Origin: Arcanobacterium pinnipediorum
GTDB lineage: Bacteria; Actinomycetota; Actinomycetes; Actinomycetales; Actinomycetaceae
Direction of reading: 5' to 3'
Assembly (NCBI RefSeq): GCF_023973165.1
Contig: NZ_CP099547.1
Location: 1,674,001 to 1,738,000 of the forward strand
Length of the DNA: 64,000 bases
Under the pieces are notes generated by a model, which did no database searches, was not told the DNA's origin, and saw nothing but the letters and a program-made list of their open reading frames with translations. Position 1 is the first letter of the stretch, and each line of letters opens with the position of its first letter. The translations under genes were made by a program, and so were the position numbers. This document shows, in pieces, positions 1-9,005 of this stretch.

Positions 1-398
1 ATGCTGCGCTCGGCACCGGGAAAAGTCCGCGCGAATCTCTTGAGGCAGTTGTGTTAGGTTTGCTGGATTACATCGAAGAAAACCCAGATGGGTTCGGCTT
101 GATGGTTCATCAAAGTCCCGACGTCGTAGCCGGTGGCCGCTTCTCAACGATTATTTCCGATATGGGAGACCATTTGGATCAGCTTTTAGGGGCGTACGTC
201 GAAAAACTACAGTTCCCTCCCGATGCTATGTCGCTGTATGCTCAGATGCTTTCTGGGTTGATGGGGATTGTTGGCCAATCATGGGCTGTGAATCGACAGT
301 TAGAAAAACGTGTGATGGCTGCTCATTTGGTGAATTTGATGTGGAACGGCTTGCATCATTTGGAGGCGCAACCCACTTTGGTTACTCCGGAAAACTAA
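1..398 (+). CDS. TetR-family regulator, C-terminal part (cut by window edge)
   Basis: The reading frame is open from the window edge (codons start at base 3) to the stop at 396-398, so about 131 C-terminal residues are visible and the DNA-binding N-terminus lies outside. The visible part fits a TetR ligand-binding and dimerisation domain: amphipathic helices, a segment starting LLDYIEENPDGF, and the typical ending VMAAHLVNLMWNGLHHL. A GTG at 51 is only an internal codon. An ABC exporter pair follows 109 bases downstream on the same strand, so the likely role is control of that exporter. TetR family membership is inferred from the C-terminal pattern alone, and the ligand is unknown. Confidence 0.75.
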   Translation, partial: AALGTGKSPRESLEAVVLGLLDYIEENPDGFGLMVHQSPDVVAGGRFSTIISDMGDHLDQLLGAYVEKLQFPPDAMSLYAQMLSGLMGIVGQSWAVNRQLEKRVMAAHLVNLMWNGLHHLEAQPTLVTPEN

Positions 399-507
399 CT
401 ACGATGATCGCCCGCCTCGAACATTAGGCTCGCACCACCCTAGCTTTCCCCAGCCGCTTTCCGGCGTAGAAAATATACTTATTCATATAAACACGAAAGG
501 AGCACTG

Positions 508-1476
508 GTGAATCTTCACATCAGCAATCTCCACAAGCGCTACGGTAAGGTCGTAGCTCTTGATGGAATGGAATTTAGTGTTCGCCCCGGTGAGCTCTAT
601 GGTTTCGTCGGCTCGAACGGTGCCGGCAAGACGACGACGATGCGTATCACCCTCGGTGTCTTATCCGCCGATTCGGGCACAGTGACCCTCGATGGTAAAG
701 AACTAGACTTTGCAACCAGGAAAACCTTCGGCTATATGCCGGCTGAACGTGGTCTCTACCCGAAAATGCGGGTGGCAGAACAGCTCATTTATCTGGCGCG
801 GTTGCAAGGACTGACCAAGCAAGACGCGACTCAAGCTATGGAGTATTGGACCGAGCGCTTAGACCTTGCCCATCGCCGGAACGACGAAGTTCAAACACTG
901 TCACTCGGTAACCAGCAACGCGTCCAACTGGCTGCTGCACTTATACACAATCCCCAAGTTCTGGTTCTCGACGAGCCGTTCTCTGGTCTCGACCCGGTCG
1001 CAGTTGACATCATGAGTGGCGTTTTGCGCGAAAAGGCCGACGCCGGCGCAACCGTTGTTTTCTCTTCACACCAACTCGACTTAGTGGAACGTATGTGTGA
1101 ACGCGTCGGTATTTGTTCTCAAGGCAAGATCGTTGCCGAAGGCACAATCGACGAACTGCGCACCACCGATCAACAGCATCTGCGAATCCGGCTCGACGGC
1201 GATAGCGCAATGCTTGCTCAAACGTTCCTCGCTCGCGGAATCGCCACAACACGTGATCCGAACGGAGCGTTGAACTTAACGGTCGGAGCCGAGATGGACA
1301 CCCAGGAACTACTGCGTATCGCACTTGAAGCTGGTCCAGTGGTGGAGTTTGCCCCCCAACGTCCTCATCTGCAAGATATTTTCAAAGACGTGGTCAGTGT
1401 ACCGGTTGGCGAAGAAAAAAATGACGAACCCCAAAAGAAGCGCGGTTTAGCTGCCCTGTTTGGAAAGAGGAAGTGA
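508..1476 (+). CDS. ABC transporter ATP-binding protein (NatA/DUF4162 type)
   Basis: This is a 322-residue ATPase that would drive the membrane partner encoded next. Walker A is GSNGAGKTTT near residue 36, the signature is LSLGNQQRVQLA, and Walker B is VLVLDEPFSGLD. A C-terminal domain after about residue 220 ends in HLQDIFKDVV, the usual end of DUF4162-type exporters, followed by a basic tail. The start is GTG, chosen because AAGGAG lies just upstream at 496-501. It is followed one base later by the permease start, so the two are an operon. Such pairs usually export sodium, peptides or drugs; the substrate cannot be read from sequence. The TetR gene upstream is the probable regulator. Confidence 0.9.
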   Translation: MNLHISNLHKRYGKVVALDGMEFSVRPGELYGFVGSNGAGKTTTMRITLGVLSADSGTVTLDGKELDFATRKTFGYMPAERGLYPKMRVAEQLIYLARLQGLTKQDATQAMEYWTERLDLAHRRNDEVQTLSLGNQQRVQLAAALIHNPQVLVLDEPFSGLDPVAVDIMSGVLREKADAGATVVFSSHQLDLVERMCERVGICSQGKIVAEGTIDELRTTDQQHLRIRLDGDSAMLAQTFLARGIATTRDPNGALNLTVGAEMDTQELLRIALEAGPVVEFAPQRPHLQDIFKDVVSVPVGEEKNDEPQKKRGLAALFGKRK

Positions 1477-1477
1477 C

Positions 1478-2701
1478 ATGCTGGCATTAATTATGAAGCG
1501 GGAGATGAAGGCTCTCCTCGCCACCCGTTCGAACCAAATTGGTTTCGCCTTTACGATCATCTTTATCCTCGCAGTGGGTATCGTCTCTAGTTTCTTCACC
1601 GGTTCGGATGAGGAATCTGACTCCGGGAAACCAGAAACATCCTACGTGGTTGGTATCGAACGAACCGCCAGTAGTGCAGCTGGTTTTATTGAAGCTTCCC
1701 AGCCTTATCTCACCACCGAAATTATTGATGATGGTCACGGGCAGGCCTGGCTTACTGATGCCGTGGAAAACCACGCTGATTCCGACGACGACGTCGACTA
1801 CGCCGTCGTTGCTGGCACAGCCGAAAACCCTGTGGTGATATTCCCTAACGTTGGCGCAGTTGACTCTTCCTTGGGTGAAGCGCTCCAGTTTGGGGTCACG
1901 ATGTGGATTGCTGGTGATGGCTCGAACCTGAGTGCAGACGTTGCTCATAACGCGATTACCGCTGCGCAAGCAGCCGATGTGCAGATCCTTGATTTGAAGG
2001 CCGGAGATAGTCTGCTCTCGTCGAACCCGGCTGGTTATTTTGCGGCGATTGCCACGCTTTTTCTCCTTGTCATGGTTACGGCGACTGGGTTATCAACGAT
2101 TTCTATGGGTGTTGTGGAAGAAAAATCTTCCCAAGTTGTTGAGATCATTCTTTCCTCGGTCAAGCCACGCACCCTACTGCTAGGTAAAATTCTCGGTATC
2201 GGCACCGTCATTTTGGGGCAGTTTGCGCTCTATATCGTCGCAATGATAGTCTCGCTAAAGATTTCGGGATTCGTCGCCCCGTTTAGCTTCACGAGCATCA
2301 TCAGTTGGACGTTGGTGTGGGCCGTCATCGGGTTCTTTAGTTTTTCGATCATTGCCGGCGCACTAGCTGCTACGGTTTCTCGCCAAGAAGATCTCGCGCC
2401 TGTTACCGGCACCTTGATGATGTTGATCTTCATCCCGGTCTATGCCGGAATGTTCCTTGTCACTTCTCTGCCCGATGCGCTCGTGACGAAGATCTTGTCG
2501 TATCTGCCCTTCTTCTCCGCATTCATCATGCCGGTACGCGAAGCCTATGGCATATCCTCACTAACGGAGCAAATCATCGCGCTCGTGATCGCCGTTGCTT
2601 TCATTCCGTTAATGGCAGCTCTAGCGGGCAAGATCTATCGCAATTCAGTGCTACACTCCGGAAAGCGTTTGTCTATTAGTAAGGCACTGAAGGCAAAGTA
2701 A
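1478..2701 (+). CDS. ABC-2 type permease (NatB-like)
   Basis: This is a 407-residue membrane partner of the preceding ATPase. The start is the ATG at 1478 behind GAAAGAGGAAG; an in-frame TTG at 1460 would overlap the ATPase gene and has no ribosome site. One membrane segment lies near residues 15-40, followed by a large extracytoplasmic domain (about 45-180) rich in Asp. A block of five or six membrane segments comes after, starting with the sequence around STISMGVVEEKSSQVVEIIL, which is characteristic of NatB/YhaP permeases. The C-terminus is basic. The pair probably forms a 2+2 exporter in the cytoplasmic membrane; the substrate is unknown. Confidence 0.87.
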   Translation: MLALIMKREMKALLATRSNQIGFAFTIIFILAVGIVSSFFTGSDEESDSGKPETSYVVGIERTASSAAGFIEASQPYLTTEIIDDGHGQAWLTDAVENHADSDDDVDYAVVAGTAENPVVIFPNVGAVDSSLGEALQFGVTMWIAGDGSNLSADVAHNAITAAQAADVQILDLKAGDSLLSSNPAGYFAAIATLFLLVMVTATGLSTISMGVVEEKSSQVVEIILSSVKPRTLLLGKILGIGTVILGQFALYIVAMIVSLKISGFVAPFSFTSIISWTLVWAVIGFFSFSIIAGALAATVSRQEDLAPVTGTLMMLIFIPVYAGMFLVTSLPDALVTKILSYLPFFSAFIMPVREAYGISSLTEQIIALVIAVAFIPLMAALAGKIYRNSVLHSGKRLSISKALKAK

Positions 2702-2743
2702 GGCAGTGGAATCCGAGTAAGGCACCGTATAGTTGCCTACAAT

Positions 2744-3259
2744 TCACTGCTCATAATGACACAGCAGCCGCCGCAAGTAGGCGGCTGCTTGTGTATTTTC
2801 TTCTGGATCGAATACGGTTAAGATATCTGCTTCGACGCTCAAGAGATCAGCGAAAGCAGCATCGGCTCGCGCTATGCCGAGCGCAGTTGCTTTAACATGG
2901 ACGATTCGACCGTCGTGGTTATCTGTAGCGCGCTCTAGTAACCCTTTGTGCGCCATGCGGTCTAGCCGGTTAGTGACTGTTCCAGATGATACGAGTGTTT
3001 CTTTCATGAGTTGCCCGGCGGTTAGGGTGTGCTCAGGCTGGCGGCGCAAGGCGGTGAGCATATCGAACTCCCACGATTCGAGCTCGTTGCGGGCAAACAC
3101 GGTTTTGCGCATCCGCTCAACGTGACGGGTTAGCCGCAGAACTCGCGAAAAAATTTCGAGGGGATGAGTATCGAGTTCTGGACGTTGGATCTGCCAGCCG
3201 GCAATAATCTCATCGACTTCGTCACGGATTGAGTTATCGAGAGGTGTTGGGTCAGTCAT
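2744..3259 (-). CDS. MarR-family transcriptional regulator
   Basis: The 171-residue protein has a winged-helix core around residues 55-125. It contains FDMLTALRRQPEHTLTAGQL, then VSSGTVTNRLDRMAHKGLLER as the recognition helix, then DGRIVHVKATALG as the wing. This is the MarR layout. The start MTDPTPL at 3259 is preferred because AGGAG sits six bases before it; an upstream in-frame start at 3289 lacks one. A TTGACATCAA palindrome lies about 78 bases upstream and is a possible autoregulatory site. The gene converges with the ABC permease. Effector and targets are unknown. Confidence 0.88.
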   Translation of the reverse strand: MTDPTPLDNSIRDEVDEIIAGWQIQRPELDTHPLEIFSRVLRLTRHVERMRKTVFARNELESWEFDMLTALRRQPEHTLTAGQLMKETLVSSGTVTNRLDRMAHKGLLERATDNHDGRIVHVKATALGIARADAAFADLLSVEADILTVFDPEENTQAAAYLRRLLCHYEQ

Positions 3260-3336
3260 GGAAAGCTCCTGTGGTCTCGCGCAGGTCAAGAGTGTGCGTT
3301 AAGCTCCGTTGCTTGACGCACACCCAACACTTTACC

Positions 3337-3346
3337 TTGACATCAA
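3337..3346. promoter_or_regulatory. Candidate MarR operator TTGACATCAA
   Basis: The near-perfect palindrome TTGA-CA-TCAA lies 78 bases upstream of the marR-type start. TTGAYATCAA cores are common binding sites of actinobacterial MarR proteins, so autoregulation is a reasonable inference. Binding is not shown by sequence alone. Confidence 0.4.
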
Positions 3347-3376
3347 AATATAGTCTACGGACTTAAGGCCGTATCT

Positions 3377-3679
3377 CTATCTCCACAACAACGCCACAAG
3401 AACCGCTATCAGAATAAGCGCAGCTATAATCGCGAACGATAGGGATTTTTGAGCAGTTTTCAAAGGCAAATCGCCTGAATCAGCTTTGTCACGGATGAGG
3501 CCAGCACTGCCCATTACCACCAACGCCAAGCTCGCTTGGATGATAATTTTTGTGGCGTTATTCGATAGCGCATCTGCGAAACCTGCACCATCAAACACAT
3601 CTGGACTCATCACGATCAATGAATTGACGATGGCTAAAAGCGCGCCAGCACTCAAATATTTCGTTAACCTACTCATCAT
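3377..3679 (-). CDS. Small three-helix membrane protein, unknown function
   Basis: The 100-residue protein has three predicted membrane segments: about 8-28, 45-65 and 78-98, the last ending in LLWR. A short charged loop, RDKADSGDLPLK, lies between the second and third. I do not recognise a family. It has its own upstream promoter, whose spacer contains a run of seven G. The ribosome site is AGGAACC before the ATG pair. It lies between ABC-F and marR and need not be in an operon with either. Confidence 0.6.
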   Translation of the reverse strand: MMSRLTKYLSAGALLAIVNSLIVMSPDVFDGAGFADALSNNATKIIIQASLALVVMGSAGLIRDKADSGDLPLKTAQKSLSFAIIAALILIAVLVALLWR

Positions 3680-3741
3680 GGTTCCTAACTAGACTTGCTA
3701 ATGGAGAAATTATCATCTCAGATCGCAACTGGGATTTACCT

Positions 3742-3770
3742 AAAATATACCCCCCCAATTAAACTGGCAA
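3742..3770 (-). promoter_or_regulatory. Promoter with G7 tract in the spacer
   Basis: On the minus strand TTGCCA (3765-3770) is followed after 17 bases by TATTTT (3742-3747); an alternative -10, TATATT, gives a 15-base spacer. The spacer contains seven consecutive G (3750-3756). It would drive the small membrane protein gene downstream. Confidence 0.45.
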
Positions 3771-3791
3771 CAACGCTTTTGCGATCTTGTA

Positions 3792-5630
3792 CTATATTCC
3801 TACCTCTTCAGCGGCAACCATCCACTCTTCTTCAAGCGCATCTAACTCATCTTGAACCATAGCCGCCTCTTTCCCCAGATCTATCAAAGCCTCGAAATCA
3901 CCAGAAGCTGCCGCATCAGCCTGCTTCAACCCAATCTGGTCAATCTGCTGGCGAACCTTATCCATCTTGCGTTCCAGACGCGCCATATTCTTGCGTGCCA
4001 ACCGCTCTTTAGCCCCATCCTTGACCTTGATCGGTTGCACGGCATCGCTCTCCACAGAAGTTTCCTGACGAGCCTGCGCTACTAACTGCATATACTCATC
4101 AACCCCACCAGGCAGATCACGCACACGCCCATCAAGAACTGCAATCTGATGATCGGTGATCCGCTCCAACAAGTACCGATCGTGCGAAACCACCACGAGC
4201 GTTCCCGGCCAGGAATCAAGCATGTCCTCAATCGCAGCCAACGTATCGGTATCGAGGTCGTTGGTCGGCTCGTCGAGCAGCAACACATTCGGTTCACCAA
4301 CAAGCAACCGTAAAAGCTGTAGCCGGCGTCGTTCCCCACCAGACAGATCGCCAACCGGAGTCCAAGCGCGCTCGCGGGTGAACCCGAGTTTTTCCACCAA
4401 CTGCGCGGCAGTCATCTCCTTCTTCCCCACCATCACGTGGGTAGCAATATCGTGAACGGCTTCAACCACTCGCCGATGCGCAATTTCATCGAGCTCTTTT
4501 GTTTCCTGCGTCAACACCGCCAACTTCACAGTTTTTCCGCGCTTAATGCGGCCCGACGTTGGTTCCAACACCCCGCTAATCAGCCCCAGAAGCGAGGACT
4601 TTCCAGCACCGTTTCCGCCAACGATCCCCAACCGCTCGCCCGGCGCTAACCGCACCGTCACATCGGCAAGCACCGGTTTTTCGCCACCCTCATCTCCAGC
4701 ATGATCATACGAGAAAGACACATCGATGAGATCAATAACGTCTTTACCTAACCGGGTGGTTGCCATCTTCGCCAGCTCAACCGAATCACGCGGTGGTGGC
4801 TCGTTGGCAATCAGCTCGTTCGCGGCATCGATTCGGAACTTAGGTTTCGAGGTGCGTGCCGGTGCACCGCGCCGCAACCACGCCAGCTCTTTGCGCAAAA
4901 TATTATTGCGCTTTTCGGCCGCTTGCTGAGAAATCCGCGAGCGCTCGGCGCGCTGCAAAATATAGGCCGCATATCCGCCTTCGTATGTTTCGACGTGGCC
5001 GGGTTGTGGGTTTCGCCCGCCAGCGCCGTCGTTTCCGGGAACAACTTCCCACAACCGGTCGCATACGGCGTCTAGGAACCAGCGATCGTGGGTGACGACG
5101 ATAAGTGCGCCTTCTGCCCTGCCGAACCGTTCGTTCAAATATTTGGCGAGGAAAGTAACGCCTTCGATATCGAGGTGGTTTGTGGGCTCGTCAAGGACGA
5201 CCACGTTCGCGTCCGCTGCTAGGGTTGCCGCGAGTGCTACTCGGCGTCGTTGCCCGCCGGAGAGTTCAGTGACTTTCTTATCGAGCGGGACATCTGGCAA
5301 AAGTCCTTCGTGGAGGTATCGGATTGCCGAATCCGATGCCCATTCGTACTCGGCAGCAGTGCCGTGGATTGCTTGAATCACGCTGTGGCCTGGTTCGAAT
5401 GAGATAGCTTGGGAGAGCACTGAGAACTGGGTACCGCTGGTCATCGTCACTTGGCCGGTGTCTGGTTCGAGAACACGGGTGAGGAGTTTAAGCAGTGTGG
5501 ATTTCCCGCCACCATTTGGGCCAACAATGCCGATCTTAGCGCCGTCTTCAATCGAAACGTTGATATTGCCGAGAATCGGACGCGATCCTAGATCGATCGA
5601 AACATTGTCCACACCTAAAATATGTGCCAT
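3792..5630 (-). CDS. ABC-F family ATPase (Uup-like)
   Basis: This is a 612-residue soluble protein with two ABC domains and no membrane segments. The first domain has GPNGGGKST near residue 37, LSGGQRRRVALA and VVVLDEPTNHLD. The linker is rich in charged residues. The second domain has GGNGAGKSS, LSGGERRRLQLL and VLLLDEPTNDLD. The C-terminal 75 residues form a charged coiled coil, starting RLARKNMARLERKMDKVRQQ, as in Uup. ABC-F proteins act on the ribosome or on nucleic-acid structures rather than in transport. The start is the ATG at 5630; the TTG just before it is unlikely. In many actinobacteria this gene follows ispE, as here. Confidence 0.92.
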   Translation of the reverse strand: MAHILGVDNVSIDLGSRPILGNINVSIEDGAKIGIVGPNGGGKSTLLKLLTRVLEPDTGQVTMTSGTQFSVLSQAISFEPGHSVIQAIHGTAAEYEWASDSAIRYLHEGLLPDVPLDKKVTELSGGQRRRVALAATLAADANVVVLDEPTNHLDIEGVTFLAKYLNERFGRAEGALIVVTHDRWFLDAVCDRLWEVVPGNDGAGGRNPQPGHVETYEGGYAAYILQRAERSRISQQAAEKRNNILRKELAWLRRGAPARTSKPKFRIDAANELIANEPPPRDSVELAKMATTRLGKDVIDLIDVSFSYDHAGDEGGEKPVLADVTVRLAPGERLGIVGGNGAGKSSLLGLISGVLEPTSGRIKRGKTVKLAVLTQETKELDEIAHRRVVEAVHDIATHVMVGKKEMTAAQLVEKLGFTRERAWTPVGDLSGGERRRLQLLRLLVGEPNVLLLDEPTNDLDTDTLAAIEDMLDSWPGTLVVVSHDRYLLERITDHQIAVLDGRVRDLPGGVDEYMQLVAQARQETSVESDAVQPIKVKDGAKERLARKNMARLERKMDKVRQQIDQIGLKQADAAASGDFEALIDLGKEAAMVQDELDALEEEWMVAAEEVGI

Positions 5631-5747
5631 CAACCCAGCCTTTCTTTACTGATCACAATGCGTGCACAAAGTTAGGGAATTTGAGTTTATATTTGAAAAA
5701 TTGAGTCGAAATCTCCATATATGCAAACTGTATGCACGCACCGGGTC

Positions 5748-6704
5748 TTAGTTTACTAGATAAGTTCCGCGAGCTGGCCCGATGGCAACCACTGGGGTGA
5801 GTTCGGGAAATAGTTTCCCTAGTCGCGCAGCAAGCACATCGAGATGCGTTGGTTCGGCAAGAACAGCAATTGTGGGGCCAGAGCCAGAGAGGATCACGGC
5901 GTGCGCATCGAGAGCCCCAGCACCGATGTGGGCGCGAATCGTATCAATAATGGTTGCTACGTCCGGGCGTAGCGAACGAGCAGGTTGTTCGAGATCGTTA
6001 GCAAGGACGGTCCCTAGCAACGTTCGGTGTTCGATGCCGGTAGCTGTCCCAGATAACACATCGATGACTGAGGCGGTATCTGGCACAGTTGCCTCACCTA
6101 GATCGAGGCGGTCAAATTCGTTAAACACCGCCGGAGTAGATAACCCACGCGAGTTAGTTAACATCACCCAGCCGTGGGTTTGGTTCGTAGCCAGCGTTTG
6201 GAGCTCTTCACCGCGACCAGTACCACGGGCCACACCACCCAAAAGCGCAAACGGAACATCGGAGCCTAACTCGGTGGCGCACTCATGTAACTCCTCATCC
6301 GATAACCCTAAAAGCCACAGCTCATTGAGCGCCACCAACGTAGCGGCCGCATCTGCCGAACCGCCAGCCATTCCGCCAGCTACCGGGATTCGTTTCGTCA
6401 CTGTAAGTTGCGCACCGAGTTCTTCGGGGGCACAATCGAGTGCGCTACGCCAACCGTAACGATCTTTAAGTAACTGGGCGCCGCGAATCACCAGATTCGT
6501 GGCGTCGATGGGCAAATCTTCACCAAGCCCGGAAATACTCATCGACAGTTCGCCAGCAAGCCGGGCTTCAACGTCGTCACGCACATCTAAAGCCTCAAAC
6601 ACCGTGTCTAATGGGTGAAAACCATCTGAGCGCGGCGCACCCACTCGCAACGCAATATTAACTTTTCCGGGAGCCGATGCCCGTACGTTTCGATCCATGC
6701 TCAT
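5748..6704 (-). CDS. ispE: 4-diphosphocytidyl-2-C-methyl-D-erythritol kinase
   Basis: IspE phosphorylates CDP-ME with ATP in the non-mevalonate (MEP) isoprenoid pathway, in the cytosol. The 318-residue protein is normal in length. It begins with ASAPGKVNIALRVG, the substrate-binding N-terminus of GHMP kinases, and has the phosphate loop PVAGGMAGGSADAA near residue 116. The late GSGPTIAVL segment is GHMP motif 3. Normally it directly follows rsmA/ksgA in actinobacteria, but here about 3.3 kb of PTS genes separate them. A terminator lies upstream between crr and ispE, so ispE probably needs its own promoter. Confidence 0.95.
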   Translation of the reverse strand: MSMDRNVRASAPGKVNIALRVGAPRSDGFHPLDTVFEALDVRDDVEARLAGELSMSISGLGEDLPIDATNLVIRGAQLLKDRYGWRSALDCAPEELGAQLTVTKRIPVAGGMAGGSADAAATLVALNELWLLGLSDEELHECATELGSDVPFALLGGVARGTGRGEELQTLATNQTHGWVMLTNSRGLSTPAVFNEFDRLDLGEATVPDTASVIDVLSGTATGIEHRTLLGTVLANDLEQPARSLRPDVATIIDTIRAHIGAGALDAHAVILSGSGPTIAVLAEPTHLDVLAARLGKLFPELTPVVAIGPARGTYLVN

Positions 6705-6817
6705 ATCTTCTATTATCCACTGTGCTCGCCAACCCTCAAACCTGAACTAGCCCGGCACTGCATCAACCCCCAAACCTCCATCTCCGATCATAACTAGACC
6801 ACTCATGACATAAAACA

Positions 6818-6855
6818 GTGCTGGGCGATACGAGTTACCTCGCATCGCCCAGCAC
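6818..6855 (-). terminator. Terminator of the PTS operon
   Basis: The arms GTGCTGGGCGAT and ATCGCCCAGCAC (12 bp, perfect) enclose a 14-base loop. Read on the minus strand they are followed by TGTTTTAT. It lies directly after the EIIA stop codon and separates the PTS operon from ispE. Confidence 0.85.
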
Positions 6856-6880
6856 ATAGCTATCTCAGAGATGTCTCTGG

Positions 6881-7366
6881 TTAGGCAAGAGTCACAGTTG
6901 CTGCAACAGCGTCCAAGCCTGCCTCACCTTCGTGGACAACCACCGATTTCACCTGCACCTTTTCAGTAAAGACGACCGGAGTGATAAGGTTTTTTCCACT
7001 GGCGCGCAACGCCTTGGCATCCAGACGCATAATCGGGGTACCTGCCTTAACTGCCTGTCCCTTCTCTACGAGCGCTGTAAAGCCTTCGCCGCGCATGTCA
7101 ACTGTATCTAGGCCGATATGCACAAGCAGATCAACACCTGACTCAACATGCATCGTAAACGCATGCAAGGTCTTAAAAAGCTTGGCAACCTCACCATCAA
7201 CTGGTGCGCAAACGACCAGCTCATCAGCATTCTCATCAGGAATAACTGCATATCCGTCCCCCAGCATGCCTTGTGCAAACACCGGATCAGGAACCTCAGT
7301 TACCGGAACAACCCGGCCTGCGAAAACTGGATGGAACTCCACCTTCTTCTTGCCTAAGCCAAACAT
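6881..7366 (-). CDS. crr: PTS system EIIA component (glucose type)
   Basis: EIIA passes phosphate from HPr to the EIIB domain of the partner permease. The 161-residue protein matches the EIIA-Glc family: VFAQGMLGDGYAVIP near residue 28, then HAFTMHVESGVDLLVHIGLDTV, where the second His of the HxxxxxxxxLLVHIG pattern is the usual phosphorylated residue. The ending, with alternating Val and Ala, is typical. The start overlaps the EIIBC stop by one base (TAATG) behind AGGAGA, so the two are translated together. Carbon catabolite signalling by this protein is possible but is not indicated here. Confidence 0.92.
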   Translation of the reverse strand: MFGLGKKKVEFHPVFAGRVVPVTEVPDPVFAQGMLGDGYAVIPDENADELVVCAPVDGEVAKLFKTLHAFTMHVESGVDLLVHIGLDTVDMRGEGFTALVEKGQAVKAGTPIMRLDAKALRASGKNLITPVVFTEKVQVKSVVVHEGEAGLDAVAATVTLA

Positions 7367-8961
7367 TAAATCTCCTGTTCTCCGTTCAGTGTTACTTCCG
7401 AAGCACGCAACTGATCTGCGACCTCGTCATAAACAAACTGTACCTGTGGGCCAACCACAACCTGAACTGAACGTTGGGATGGACGAATGATTCCAGCCAC
7501 GCCAGCAGACTTGATCGCGCCTTCATCAACCTTGACTTCATCCTTGACAACCGTGCGCAAGCGAGTTGCACAGTAGTCGATGGACTCAATGTTAGATACA
7601 CCGCCCAAACCAGCAATCACGGTTGAGGCCATACCGGCGAATTCAGCGTCGCCAGACTTTTGCTGTGCAGCCATTTCGACGTCGTCGCCACGACCTGGGG
7701 TCTTGAGGTTCATAGCGCCGATGAGGAAGTAGAAGATGACGAAGTAGATCGCTGCAAAGACAAGGCCCTGAACAAGCAACATGTACCACTGGTTAGCCAA
7801 TGGGTTGCGTGCAGACAAGACCATGTCGACCAAACCTGCAGAGAAGCCGAAGCCTGCGGTCCAGTGGAAGAGGGCTGCCAAGAATACTGACAAACCAGTT
7901 AGCACAGCGTGTACCAAGTACAGAGCTGGAGCAACGAACATGAATGCGAATTCGAGTGGTTCGGTAACACCGGTGAAGAAGGAAGCAAGCGCACCAGCGA
8001 GCATCAAGGAACCAACTGCCTTCTGCGACTTGGTGTTTGCCCGTAGGTACATTGCCAATGCAGCAGCCGGAAGACCGAACATCATTACTGGGAAGAAGCC
8101 TGCCTGGTAGCGGCCAACTTCACCGATAACGGTACAGGTACCGTCAGCCCATACACCAACACCTGGGCAGGATGCTGCATCGGTAGCTGCAGCAGCGTCA
8201 GCAATCGTCTTACCACCAGAAAGGAAGTTGCCGATGTCGTTGATGCCGATAACGTCGAACCAGAAGATCGAGTTCAATGCGTGATGCAAGCCGGTTGGGA
8301 TGAGCAAGCGGTTAGCAAAGCCGTAGATACCTGCACCTACTGCGCCCAAACCTTGGATGGACTGACCGAAGTGGAAGAGTGCGGAGTAGATGAATGGCCA
8401 TACGAAGTACAAAACGCCAGCGAGGACGATTGCCAAGAGCGCGGTGACGATTGGAACCAAACGACGGCCAGAGAAGAAGGCCAAGAATGGTGGGAGCTTG
8501 GTGCGTGAGAAACGGTTGTAAACCCAAGCAGCCAAGATACCAATGACGATACCGACCAAGACGTTCTTATCGCCCATAGCTCCCCAACCTTGGGAAACCC
8601 AGTCGAGCTTAGCGTCGCCTTCGAGCGCCTCGAGATCCACGCCCTGGAATCCTGCAACAGCCTTCTCGTTGAGGAGCATCTTGATGGTTGCAAATCCAAT
8701 GAAGCCGGAAAGGGCTGCAGCACCGTTGTTATCGCGGGATAAACCGAAGGCGATAGCGATTGCGAAGAGCCATCCGAGGTTGTCAAGCACAGCAGCGCCT
8801 GACTTAATCAAAACTGAGGCCAGAACGCTGTTGGCGCCCCAACCATCTGGATCAATCCAGTATCCAATACCCATCAGGATTGCGGCCACTGGCATAACAG
8901 CGACTGCACCCATCAGTGCTTTACCGAGCCGTTGTAGGCTCTCCATGACTTTTCCGTTCAT
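7366..8961 (-). CDS. PTS EIIBC permease, glucose/N-acetylglucosamine family
   Basis: EIIC carries the sugar across the membrane and EIIB phosphorylates it. The 531-residue protein starts with MNGKVMESLQRLGKALMGAV, then about ten membrane segments. A GLHHALNSIFWFDVIG segment near residue 220 resembles GlcNAc or glucose permeases. EIIB lies at the C-terminus (from about residue 445) with the phosphorylated Cys in SIDYCATRLR. A Cys-containing loop, ASCPGVGVWADGTC, sits in the middle and is unusual but seen in actinobacterial members. GlcNAc is my first guess for the substrate, glucose the second. The antiterminator gene lies just upstream, 44 bases away. Confidence 0.9.
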   Translation of the reverse strand: MNGKVMESLQRLGKALMGAVAVMPVAAILMGIGYWIDPDGWGANSVLASVLIKSGAAVLDNLGWLFAIAIAFGLSRDNNGAAALSGFIGFATIKMLLNEKAVAGFQGVDLEALEGDAKLDWVSQGWGAMGDKNVLVGIVIGILAAWVYNRFSRTKLPPFLAFFSGRRLVPIVTALLAIVLAGVLYFVWPFIYSALFHFGQSIQGLGAVGAGIYGFANRLLIPTGLHHALNSIFWFDVIGINDIGNFLSGGKTIADAAAATDAASCPGVGVWADGTCTVIGEVGRYQAGFFPVMMFGLPAAALAMYLRANTKSQKAVGSLMLAGALASFFTGVTEPLEFAFMFVAPALYLVHAVLTGLSVFLAALFHWTAGFGFSAGLVDMVLSARNPLANQWYMLLVQGLVFAAIYFVIFYFLIGAMNLKTPGRGDDVEMAAQQKSGDAEFAGMASTVIAGLGGVSNIESIDYCATRLRTVVKDEVKVDEGAIKSAGVAGIIRPSQRSVQVVVGPQVQFVYDEVADQLRASEVTLNGEQEI

Positions 8962-9005
8962 GTTGATGTGTCCTTTATGTGTGCTTGTTGTGCGCGCGAA
9001 AGCGC

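Noticed and set aside
2702..2743. Terminator between the ABC permease and the marR-type gene
   Set aside because: GCAGTG...CACTGC with an inner GGCA/TGCC can pair, but the stem is broken and there is no T-tract, so I do not call it.
5782..6459. 225-residue plus-strand frame opposite ispE
   Set aside because: Shadow of ispE codon use; no ribosome site and no recognisable domain.
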